A stretch of 64,000 nt of DNA from Aphis gossypii (taxonomy: Eukaryota > Arthropoda > Insecta > Hemiptera > Aphididae), in NCBI RefSeq assembly GCF_020184175.1, contig NC_065530.1, positions 70,161,260 to 70,225,259 of the forward strand. The letters are read 5' to 3'. This document shows, in pieces, positions 52,601-63,694 of the stretch; within the stretch, counting starts at the first letter, position 1; each line of letters begins with the position of its first letter. Below the pieces are notes generated by a model that was not told the DNA's origin, ran no database searches, and saw only the letters and a list, made by a program, of their open reading frames with translations. A program made the position numbers and the translations under genes.

Positions 52601-55600
52601 ATATATAAAATCTTATGCTTATTATGCATATAATGAAAGTTATTTTAACAAATAACAATATGTATTTACTATAAAATATGATTTAAATCCAGTAGCGCAA
52701 CTATTTACAGGAAAATAGTTACTATGTATATGAATAAAATTATTATGGATTGTTTATGGTCCCATCTTCGAAATGTAGTCATTATTTGATGATTTGTACT
52801 AATTTATTATTATTAATAAGGTGATAAAGAAAGTGATTACTATAAAAAATCTCGAACATTGAATCATGTAACTCATAAACTCATAATAAAATACTACCTA
52901 TGTAAATTAAATGAATATAAAAATAAATGTAAACACGCAATATACTTTTATATATTTTTTTAAATTCTCTATTTAAATATAAATAAATCTTAAATTAAAA
53001 ATTTGCTGAGTAATTTATATTTAATGTTTTCAAGTTGTATTTAGAATTATTAATTTCGGACATGCAAAATAAAAAAATTATAATTAATTGCTACTTAATC
53101 GTTATAAAATACATATTATGAATAGTGTTTAAAATATTCATAATTACACATGTAAAAGTAGTTGTTGCATAGCTCGTTTAGAAAGTAGACGTTTCACGCC
53201 AACGTCTATCTCTGTAACAGTATAGGTTGGGCCTGATACTAGAACTTAACAATGATAACGCCAAAAAATCATTATAAAGTGAGAACTCAATATTCATATC
53301 CTGAGGCAACTTTTTTCTTATATTATATTGGATGATTCTTTAATAACCTTATTGTATATAGTACTACGACACTTGTATTTTAATAATTTACGTTTTATAC
53401 TATATATATATATATTTATGTATATAAACAAAACAATGGAGTTTTCAAAATATAGTTTATTGGTTCAAAATTAAAAGCTTTGCTATATCATGACGGATTT
53501 AACTACGATATACATACTACGATTCCATTGTAATTACGAAACGGATACTAAGGCACGTATTGCGTAGTGCATAATATAATTATAATAATTGTATACTGTA
53601 TCGTATATATCAATTTTTAATATTGATTTTTAGTTAGGTATACAATTGAATAGATATATATTACATAATATAATATGAATGTGTGATATTTACTTTTCAA
53701 CAATAATATTATGTAAATAAATTTTATTATAAATTTGATACAAAATAGTTTATAGTTTTCCTACATAAATTATATTTCCGTTATATTTGTATACTATTAA
53801 CCATTAGAATAGATGAATACATGTCTTTTACTTTTACTTTCCATCATCATCATCATATTTTTTCTTTTTTATTGACACCAAATTGTTTGTTTGTATGGTT
53901 TATTACATGACTTGAACGATAGTGATGTAAACAACTAACCATAAAATTACTAGCTAGGAATGTTGCTATTTTTAGTAATAAATATTATTAGATACTAAAG
54001 GCTATAGCATATTTAGAGGTCTTCCGTGTCTAAAAACCCGTCAACTTAAAAAATAAATAGCCTAATGTATGAGTATTTTACTCATGCCTATCAAAATATT
54101 TACATCCAGTCTTCTAAAGTGAAATTAATTTAAGTTTACAATCCATTTATGAATTATTCGAATTTCACTAGATTATTAATGGATAAATATGACACAAAAC
54201 AATCAACCAAAATAGTTAGCTAATTAGATTCCTATACTTTGAGTATTTTACTTACGATTTACCACTCAACTAGATTTAATATTTGAATTATAAGAATCGT
54301 AATCGCTGCATTTCGTTTCAGTGTTCCATTACCTAAAACGTATTATAAAATCATTTCATACTAACATTTAAATCGTATAATCATAACACGAAAAACGTAA
54401 TAAAATCAATGAATTCTTTTGTTTTTTTTAAATTTGTTAATTTACAAACCTTGATTAAAATTATTAATTAAAACTAAAATTACTGTTAATAAAATAAAAT
54501 TTTTAAATTCTTATTAATTATATAAAATTCACACATTATTTTTAAAAGAAATTAAATTAATGTTAATTTGTTTATAATTATTTTTAAAGTATATACTCGT
54601 GATAATATATTATACAATAATAATGCATTGTACTGTATAATATAATAAACAAGTTATTCGAATATATAAGTTTTAACAAAAACTCATATCCTACATAAAT
54701 TTATTGTACTTAATTATATATATTTTAATAAATATGTCTGACAATCTGTGATTATGCTTAATTAACTATAATAATTAATAACTGCATACTAAACAAATTT
54801 AAAAGATATTTTTATATGAATATAAATTTTAAATAAAATTATAATATATTAATGTATTTATTGTATTACAAGTACCTACTTGATTGTGTTATAAATAATA
54901 ATATTGCATGTATAATAAATAACTATTGAATAACTATTGAATGAAGTGAATATATTTTGATTTGATTTCTATGCTTGGTAGTAATTACCTATCATAATAT
55001 TTTAAGTTTATTGTATTTTAGATGTTTAGTTATGATAACACTTATAGACGATTGGCTAGACTTATATCATATACAAAGAGAAACAAATTCGCCATTTTTC
55101 TCACCGAGTCACTGTAGTTATATTTTAATCTCGTTGACCGTTGTTGATACATATTTACGTCTTGGCTATTGAAAAAAAAACGAAAATACACGTAGGTACG
55201 CGTTACATTATCATGTCAACCAATTTTGTTATTGATTGACATAAGAATGGAACTTGGCTGAACGAAATGATGGACAGAGGGATACGCGCGGGCCAGATAT
55301 TTTTTTTATATAATATATACATATATAATAATAAAACATGCTTTCTTTGATTATATCTACTCCCCTGTCCATAATAATATGTCGAGTTTAATGTTGTTGA
55401 ATTAAATTTTTGGTGGGATAACTACAGAGAAAGAGAACTAAACTCCTGTTTATGAACAGTGCGCCTCAGTGACGGTCAATAATATAAGCGTGTGCTTTAA
55501 CGACGGCCGTTCCCACTGTTCACGATTTCGGACCGAGTTAAAGATGTCAAGGCAAAATCCATGCAATGATAATATTATTAAATAATAACCTTAACGCGGC

Positions 55601-58600
55601 TTGGTCATAATGCATGACTATGGGAATATATAAAAGGAACAGACTAGCTACTTTTGTGTTTCCAAACGATTGCTATGTAATTACCCCATGTGATGATAGG
55701 AGTATAGGTTCAGGAAGTTTACAGAAAATATCTATAATATATTAATATCACACCAATGAAAAAATTGACGTTTATATTTTTGAAAAATTATATTTTATTT
55801 AAAGTTATTTATTTCATGTCAATCGTAATCAATTCAATTTCATCATTTTAAGACAAAAATTACAAGCTCAGCTTAAAATCATAAAATCGAATTATAATTT
55901 CTAAAACCAAATAAACCGCATTCTTTTGAGTAGTAGCTGTCGTATTTTATTTTATTAATTACATATAGTTATCTACTTATTTCATTACCACATTAGAGAG
56001 TGGACTTACACCGCAATAGTTATTTTCTTGTGTCGTCATGAACGAGAAATAATAGCTTTTTTTTGTTAACCAAGTCCACTTAACTTATAATTATAAAAAA
56101 TATAAAACCTATTATTTCTGTAATGTGTATACAATTAAGATCTTGAAGTATGAGCAAATTAATTTGATTGTTTGTTTTATCACATTTTATAATATTGTAG
56201 AATTAAAAAACACATTTCAATTCTATGATAAAATTGAAACTATTTTCATATTTTATCCATATTTATTTCAATAGATCTCTGAAGTAATAATGTCCATTTT
56301 ACTATGTAACGGCAGTTATAGGAAGTGAATTGCGTATAGAAATTATGCCTAATAAATTATTATTGTCGTTGACGTTTTTGTGGTGGAAATAATTCGTGTT
56401 GTAGTAAACCAGAAGGAAACTATGTCGAAGTATGTTTTAATAGAAATTATTAAAATTATAGTACGCACTTATTACCTATTAATATAAAAAATGTCATTTT
56501 AAAGGTTTTTTAAACATATATACAAATATTGAAATATAATTATGTAATTATTTCTTTCATGTAAAGTGTATCACAATATTTTTGTACGTAAAAATTTATA
56601 ATATGAATATATTCTTTTATTTAAACAAACTAGTATACACCCAGTAAAAAAGATTGTTTACACCTATTTGAAAATTTAAATGGTAACAAAACCTAACCTA
56701 ACCTATTTTAAAATTATTTTTTTACGCTCTTTGATCATTATTCGTTGATATATACATTCATAGACATTTATAGAAGCTGATATATATAATGCATTATTAT
56801 GTATATTTTAATAAATTAGTTTAACATTAATGTTATTAGAACTATAAATATCTGTCTTTTAAATACCCTAATGAAATCAATAGTCGTGGACCGTGGTGGG
56901 TGTGGTGGGTACCTTGTTATCCTTGCAAATTGTGTGACAGCAGGAAAATCAGTATACCTATAGTAAAATAAACTTCTATGATTTAAGTACGTATAATACT
57001 ATGATTGAGTTTGATATAATAAGTGTACAATAAGCCTCGTATGTACAAATTGGTAGTGATGAACAAAACTCGTCACATAGCCTAGGACATAATATATTTT
57101 TATTACTCCTTTATATTACAATATAATACAATACAATAATATAATAATGTAGACTTATGAAAAAACTGATCTTTGATGAAAACGTTTATATTTTTCATTT
57201 CGGATTATTATTTCATACTTGATATGCTTTATTTTATTTTTATTTACGTAAATACTTTCATAACTTCATTACAATAATCTAAGCTAAAATGCCATGATAG
57301 ATTTCTATGGTAATTTTTATGCCTTGACAAATTTAATTTATAAATTATAATTCATCGTCATTTTCTATAATTCCATTTAAACGATTTATTTTGTTTAAAT
57401 TGATTCACACTTAAAAATATTTCTTATAAAAAAAAAACATCAATAAATAAAATAAAACATTTTTAGTTGGTCAGTTTTTAGTATTAATAGTGAGGTATAA
57501 AATTATTAGGAAACTTTCTATAAAAGATAAGAAAAATTATAACAGTTATCATTTAGTTAAACTAAAATTCAATGAAAATAACCAAATATATAACATGTAA
57601 CCAAAAAGTCCGAATTAAGTCCTCTAGGGGATGATACTAGTTCTAAGCTCCAAAAAAATACAGTCCTGTTCTTGTCCCTATCACTATATTGGCTTTTTGG
57701 CATATACACATGACATCTCTTTATAAATTACTTACTGTCAACTGTCAAGAAATAATATTAATAATACCACCATTGATTAACTTTATATAATATTAATTAT
57801 TAATATACAATTATTCAATACAGTTATTAATTACTATTATTATATTTAAAGTAATTTACCAAAATTATACTTGTTTTTAAATAGTATAATTTAATAGCTT
57901 AAACACTTGATTAGGTACTTTCATACTTACATAAAATATAATTTTTAGGTATTATTACACAGAACTAAGAATAAAAAAATAAAAATTATTATACTTTTAT
58001 ATAATACCTAATACCTAGTAGGTATATCATAATATTATGTTCAAGAAATAAAATTCGCTTAAATATGAACGACATAACATGAATATAAATAGGTACATTT
58101 GTTTATACTAAATAAATAACTCAATTAATAAAAAAATATTCTGTAATTTATTAATACACTATTAATAAAATACTATTTCCAATTTGATAGTAACATCAGC
58201 AAGAGTAAATATTACAGTATACTGCAACATAAACTGAAAATAACAATAAAACATTAATCAAAAAAATACATATAACAATATTTTCAACTTACATCTTCTA
58301 TTATCAAAGAAAATTCAAAATTCAAAATCCATAAATTCATCACTCCGCTCTGTTTTAATATTAATATTTACATTTTAAATTATAACAACTCAGTATCTAA
58401 TAGATATGGTTCAAAATATTAAATATATACTAATCTTATGTTATATTTTCATCAACTTAGTATTTTTAAAATACCTATTAAATATTAATATTTCAAAAAA
58501 CTACATGAATTTTGGAAACTTAAAGCATGTAAAATTATTCACGTTACCTATTTTATCTATATGTTCCATTTTAGACAATAGTCAAAAATACGGTCTGGTA

Positions 58601-61600
58601 ACGATAAAAACAATACCAGTAGAAGTACAACTACTACATGATATTTTCATAATGATATAATATTATATGATACACCGTATTCTAAATATGTTTATTTAGT
58701 TTATTTTAAAATGTAATATTTTTCAATATAAAAGGTATAAATTATAGATGTTAAGTATAGTCAACACAATGTATTTCACTCAATCCGTGCTTGCATGATA
58801 TAATTACATAAATATTTAAGCACTATTTGTTTTTATGGGATGATAAGGACAAAACACAATAATAGACAATTATCGTTATGAGTCATATTTTCAGCAAATA
58901 TTTTTCTTTGTATTTTCTGTAATAATTATCTTACATATCTAACATGACACCTTATATAGAGCTGTATATTTTATTTGCTTTTAACATAATAAATTTAAGT
59001 CATCGAAAATGTACTAATGTAAAATACTCAAATATAGACATTTCTGTTCTTAAACAATAATCGTTTTAACAATATCCAATTTGTTACAAGTAGTGGACGA
59101 TTTGAAAATTAATTACTATTTTGTTATTATAAGTATAGATAGGTAACTGATATTATATTATACATTTAGCATACCTTATGTTGGTATATATTTCACTTAT
59201 TCGAAATTAAAATATAAATTTCTAATACTTTCTCATACTTAATTATACATTTTAAATCTAGATAAAAACCATAATAGTAAATGAAACATATTTTCAAACC
59301 ATAATAATATTGTATATGCAATTACCTGTCTATCCAGTATATCAACAGTTGTACAGATCCACTTTTATCCTATATGAATTGATTAATTTATTATTAATTT
59401 ATCAATACATATGTATTGGTAGTTATATAACGTTTAATATTATATCATATTAATATATTATATGGCAAGACATGAGATGTCTCAACGTTTATACTAGAAA
59501 ATATATTTTCTGATCTTATTATTTCCGTATCTAATAAATAATAATTTAATATAATTAGTATAGTCTTTAACAATTATGAGGGCTAACATTTTAATAGTTC
59601 ATCCTTTCCCCCTAGACAATCTAAACATTTTATAGAAGACTCTCTCTTTATAAGACATTCGCAAATTAACGATTGTAATGTTTGATATGTGATTATTCAT
59701 TCTTAAATCGTGCCGATTCTAAACCATCAGGGTTAATATTTTATTCATAAGGGCTATAAGTAGGTACATAACAATTATCTAACTTTTTCGAAAAAATATT
59801 TTAATTATTAGTACCTATATTATATTAATTACTAAATTATAGACTTCTGATTCACTGTTAAATAGTGTTCCTTAAAAGATTACGTAACACGAACAACCTT
59901 TTTAGTTGTGCGGATCACCAATTTTGTAAAAAAAAATCTTTGAGACCTACTAATAGCATACCTATATACTAAATATAGTATATACGTATTCATATGCATA
60001 TAATGTATAATATATATTTAATATTATATGGTTCATGGCCCAGTACCATGCTGCTCGCGGCCCATGGGTTGGGAACCGCTGTTTTAATATAATATAACGA
60101 TTTAAATAAAGTTGTGGTGATTTTATTTTTATTTAAATTATCTTGGTAATTTTATCTATAATAATTACCTGTTTACCTACTTATTTTGTCTTCCCAAACT
60201 TGATTAAGGTAATATGTTTTTTTTATAATGTCCTATTGTTTTATTTCATATTTCATATTTGTAATTTGATATAGTACTATTATAATATTCGTATTCATAT
60301 TATATTTACTAATCTGGAAATTATCGGTTCACTGTGCAGTTATTGTAGCTCGCTTTAAATTTATTGATATTATATAACTATGTATGTATTAAAATTTCAA
60401 TCGTTTGTGTATTGTAAAAACTTTATTTTTATTAGATGTAAATTAATGTACACATAAGTCAATAAATTACATTTTTTATCAAATATAGGTAATAGAGGTT
60501 TGTTAAATTTCAAAGACTTATTTTCTATATAAATCGTTAATTCGACTCAGATAAGTAAGTACTGAGTAGTATATAATAAATTATACGAATTGATATTTAC
60601 ACTTTAAAATTGGATATTTAATTTCCCGCTTTCAAATTAAAATATATAATATAATATATTTTATATGAACCTATAATCACTGTTGAGAATAGATAATGAA
60701 CATTTCATTACAAATAATTCTATATACATTGATTTAGACATAGATAAAAGTTCAAACTTAACATTTATCTAGGTTAGGTAAATAAAGATAAACTTTTATC
60801 CAGATAATATAGTAGATAAAATTAATGTTTATTACAATATTAATAAAATATGTCGATTGTTGACTCTACTATTGAATAAAGAACAATTTTAGTAAAATGA
60901 AATAAATATAATTCATGAAAATGAATATGATTTAAATACAATTTATCTACATAAGATAATATATAAGTAAATCTAGATAAATGTATCTATATAGTATATT
61001 CTATATAAGTCAATACTCCTATAAGTAATGATTAACTATATATTATTTACGCATATATATATATATATTTTGTTAATATAACTTTGCTATAATATTTATT
61101 ACATAACTTTTAAAGTCTATATTCAATGAATCGTTCATCTAATAATGAATTAATTAACATTTTTTTTTTATTTATCATGTAAATCAATAGTATTGTACCT
61201 AACTAATATTATTGTAGAATTGAATTTTTGACTTGAATAGAGAAAGTGTATAAACTATGACTGTAAAATCGTTACATCACATTTTGTTTTTTTAAGTACT
61301 CGATAATTATTTTGCAATAATACATCAACAACAATAATCTATTGTATTACATTCAGTATAAATAATAATAATAATTTAACATTATCACGTTATGAAGACG
61401 ATCCTCATTAATTGCTGTTGTTGGTTTATTTTTTCCAGAGCTCAATCGTACGTTGTTCAGTTACCGGGAGATTTCGTTTGTGAAGATTGTACCATTAGAT
61501 TACTCAGAGAAGCATTAGAATGGGGCAATAGCTACAGGTTTTGGTCATGCGCTGATGTCGATATCAAAAACAGTAATTTTTTTTTCGCTTATATTTGTCA

Positions 61601-63694
61601 TATAATAGCTATTATTACCCGTAATTGATAGGTATACCTTATACATAAAATGTAGCAATAGTCAGCGAATTTTGTATTCATTTGATCAAATATTTATCAC
61701 AAATCGTAAAATACTTACATATATTCTTTGAATTTCAATTTATCGAGATTCTACAATATAAATCAAATTTAGTCTTAGTTAGCTTAGAGGTTCCTGCAGT
61801 TCACCATTTCATTGCAAATTGTTGCAGTAAACTTTTAATACCCATGGTTTTTATTACTTTATAGAATATTTAAATACGTAGTTAAACTTTTAATGAAAAT
61901 ATAAAAAATAATATCATCTCATTGTATTTTGTAAATTTATTTCAAATATATTCTACTTAATTATAAACATAGACATAAACAACGCAAATAGATCTAAACC
62001 AAAAAGTAATAGCTATTTTTTTTTTCATAAATCCAAACAATTTTTAAATGAAAATTAAGTTTGATAAATTCATTAATTTTAATTGAATGGCGTATTTTTA
62101 TAATTAGTGATTAACTATTCTCTAGAATCGACGTATTATTTAAATTTCTTTTGTTTTTAGAAAAAAATTACCGAGAAGATTGCAGTGGCAAAGGCCGTTA
62201 CTTGTTATCGAAGTGCCGGTGTGACAAACTGTATTACGGTTCTCGATGTCAATATAAAGATGAATGCGTTGAAGACAGCGATTGTGGTGATCAAGGCAGG
62301 TGTATAGATGTCCACGCAACGTCCGCTCCCAGGAAACAATGTTATTGCGAGCCCGGATGGTTTGGACCAGCGTGCACTAAACGTAAGAAATACGTTTAAA
62401 AATCATAAATGAGTTATAACATACATGCACTTTATTTTCTAAATGGTATACGATTTCAATATGTCAAGTATATAATAATAGACTGTTAATAATTTCACAG
62501 TTATTACGGTTTTTAATAACGGCATAGTTAGATGCAAATATTGTGATTTTAAATTTTGACACTGACGTGAAAGATATAAGCCATTACTCAACCTTCAAAA
62601 TGCCTCATCATATTTAGATAATATGTGTAAATTAAGTCCATTGTATGTACTCTAACTCTAGTTGATAGAATGAAGTATAGTTACTTGAAATGTATAAATG
62701 TTGTTACTGCATTAACATTTATGTTTTTTAGTACAACAATGCAAAATATATTAAGTAATCAATAATAACGCTACAATGTTATAAATTAAAATTAAAAAGA
62801 TGTAAAACAATATATTTATTTTGTATTAATATTTTTCAGGATCATCATTGAAATCAAATGAAATTGATTTGAGCAATCACAGATTCAGAGAACTTTCAAA
62901 GGACTTTCATTTATATTGGAAAATATTCAAAGAAGAAGGCGAAATTGAAGTTGTGTTAAGAGCGAACAGTACCAGTTACTTAGGGCTAGGTTGGCGACCA
63001 AAAGATTTGACTGCTGAGTGTAAGAATTTCCCAGCATTAGCAGACTTGCCGGGAGCAAAAGCTGTAGCAGCAATACCCAAACCCGAACCAGAACCAGAAC
63101 CAAAAAGCGAACCTGAACCCAAAAGTGAACCTGAACCCAAAAGTGAACCAGAACCTAAAAGTGAACCAGAGCCAAAGAGTGAACCTGAACCTAAGAGCGA
63201 ACCGGAACCGAAGAGTGAGCCGGAACCGAAGAGCGAGCCGGAACCTAAAAGTGAACCTGAACCTAAAAGCGAACCAGAGCCAAAGAGTGAACCTGAACCT
63301 AAGAGCGAACCGGAACCGAAGAGTGAGCCGGAACCGAAGAGCGAGCCAGAACCGAAGAGCGAGCCGGAACCTAAAAGTGAACCTGAACCTAAAAGCGAAC
63401 CAGAGCCAAAGAGTGAACCTGAACCAAAAACTGAACCAGAACCAAAGAGTGAACCAAAACCAACGTCAGGACCGAAATCAAGTAGTAAACCTGAACCAGA
63501 ACCCGAGCCCACGACAAGCGCAGAACCTTCACCGGAACCTACTACTTTGTCAACAACAACCATTGCTAGTTCCACTCGGCCTAAACCATCATTTTTCCGA
63601 ACCAGAGGTCGGCTTCAAAAACCAAAGCCTACCGATGAACCGGAAGCTGCAGTATCAACTGCTACTGCACCTTTAAGATCAAATGGAAGACCTG
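37460..63694 (+). CDS. Secreted His-brace-like / EGF / DOMON multidomain protein (partial, runs out of window)
   Basis: Coding exons: join(37460-37616, 50566-50636, 52339-52436, 61439-61572, 62161-62382, 62840-63694). All have GT-AG introns and every joint keeps frame, giving 512 codons. Residues 1-22 form a signal peptide (hydrophobic [11 protein letters not shown]). Predicted cleavage leaves His23 at the N terminus ([13 protein letters not shown]). Residues 23-150 contain PGPCG (Cys48), [10 protein letters not shown] (His70, His75), VCEDC (Cys123, Cys126) and FWSCADVDI (Cys146, Asp148, Asp150). This layout recalls X325/LPMO-like copper proteins. Two EGF-like modules follow (about 161-226). 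From about 236 a DOMON domain begins (DFHLYWKI, then YLGLGWRP). A 20-unit EPEPKS repeat and a Ser/Thr/Pro tail follow. Insect EGF/DOMON proteins of the nahoda type come to mind, but I do not assign a symbol. The ATG at 37460 is chosen because it directly precedes the signal peptide. Confidence 0.85.
44100..45370. promoter_or_regulatory. Intronic CpG-rich block
   Basis: GC and CpG rise sharply inside an otherwise AT-rich intron, with GGCGGCGTCGGCGGCGG near 44412 and a GTCGTC run near 44660. Frames on both strands (such as 44397-44777 +) end in homopolymeric residues and have no domains. A noncoding regulatory block is the simplest reading; a nested or antisense transcript is possible. Confidence 0.35.
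44312..44336. repeat. (AAT)n microsatellite
   Basis: About eight AAT units read directly. A second ATT array lies at 44712-44735. Confidence 0.9.
48850..49700. promoter_or_regulatory. Second intronic CpG-rich block
   Basis: The block has CpG-rich composition from about 48840 to 49690, about 900 bp before the next coding exon. It includes GTTCGCGGCGCACAATGG (about 49122) and GCATGCCTGCATACGC. The frame 49494-49721 has no recognisable domain. Regulatory function is inferred from composition only. Confidence 0.3.
50566..50636 (+). CDS. Coding exon b: WHLAYPHR segment
   Basis: A strong polypyrimidine tract and CGCAG acceptor precede 50566; the donor CGG|GTAAGT follows 50636. It encodes residues 53-76 ([19 protein letters not shown] and YPHR), with an N-glycosylation sequon NIT at Asn66 and the candidate copper-ligand histidines 70 and 75. 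The exon is 71 bp and ends on a codon boundary. Confidence 0.88.
50637..52338 (+). other. Intron, 1.7 kb
   Basis: No gene is seen within; the frame 52108-52293 lacks features. Confidence 0.75.
52339..52436 (+). CDS. Coding exon c: beta-strand segment of the N-terminal domain
   Basis: Acceptor ATAAAG|GGAGG, donor AAC|GTGAGT. It encodes [20 protein letters not shown] and [12 protein letters not shown] (residues 77-108, plus two bases of Thr109). Alternating hydrophobics fit beta strands that continue directly from PHR. Confidence 0.88.
52437..61438 (+). other. Intron of about 9.0 kb
   Basis: Mostly very AT-rich. It contains inverse TTAGG units (CCTAACCTAACC near 56691-56704), a TATATAAAAGG box at 55627-55637 with no partner elements, and an hAT-like fragment near 59860-60085. 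The frame 54975-55172 contains a stretch faintly like an ELO elongase N terminus, but not enough to call. Confidence 0.65.
59862..60083. mobile_element. hAT-like MITE fragment
   Basis: The right end reads CCCATGGGTTGGGAACCGCTG, the reverse complement of a typical hAT end (CAGCGGTTCCCAAC). A candidate left end, TAGTGTTCCTTAAAAGATTA, lies near 59862. Flanking 8-mers agree at 6 of 8 positions, so the target duplication is only tentative. The interior has no open frame. Confidence 0.45.
61439..61572 (+). CDS. Coding exon d: CEDC and SCADVDI segment
   Basis: Acceptor TTTTTTCCAG|A, donor AACA|GTAATT (weak, but the frame continues perfectly into the next exon). It encodes residues 109-153: [17 protein letters not shown], then [18 protein letters not shown]. 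It supplies three of the four mature-domain cysteines and the CADVD acid motif that ends the N-terminal domain. Confidence 0.9.
62161..62382 (+). CDS. Coding exon e: two EGF-like modules
   Basis: Acceptor TTGTTTTTAG, donor AAAC|GTAAGA. It encodes residues 154-227. The first module is short ([20 protein letters not shown], ending GSRC). The second is a complete six-cysteine EGF domain ([14 protein letters not shown], then [13 protein letters not shown]). No calcium-binding consensus is evident. Confidence 0.92.
62840..63694 (+). CDS. Coding exon f: DOMON start, EPEPKS repeat, Ser/Thr/Pro segment
   Basis: Acceptor TTTTTCAG|GATC, probable donor CCTG|GTAATT at 63695. It encodes residues 228-512. 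The first about 75 residues match the first strands of a DOMON domain ([28 protein letters not shown]). The hexapeptide repeat occupies 63091-63450. The rest of the DOMON should lie in exons beyond the right edge, so the low-complexity segment appears to interrupt the domain or sit in one of its loops. Confidence 0.9.
63091..63450 (+). repeat. 20 tandem 18-bp units encoding EPEPKS
   Basis: Twenty in-frame units of GARCCNGARCCNAARAGY encode EPEPKS (one is EPEPKT, 63415-63432). A degenerate EPKPTS unit follows at 63451-63468. Higher-order copies exist: the 6-unit block 63163-63270 returns as a 7-unit block at 63271-63396 with an added unit. Because no 18-bp unit contains a stop in three of the six frames, long shadow frames appear on both strands. 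Confidence 0.97.

Noticed and set aside
55627..55637. TATATAAAAGG box
   Set aside because: A good TATA match inside the 9-kb intron but no TCAGT-like initiator 25-35 bp downstream and no exon.
61392..61438. Start codon [15 protein letters not shown] just upstream of coding exon d
   Set aside because: It would make an alternative N terminus reading into the exon, but the TTTTTTCCAG acceptor and frame-perfect join to exon c explain the region better. An alternative start remains barely possible.
62976..63575. Long - strand frame rich in [12 protein letters not shown]
   Set aside because: It is the complement of the EPEPKS array; an 18-bp unit without stops keeps several frames open. It has no start context, splice support or composition of its own.
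63125..63676. +1-shifted frame rich in Asn/Arg/Leu
   Set aside because: Same cause: an open shadow frame of the 18-bp repeat, out of frame with the spliced gene.
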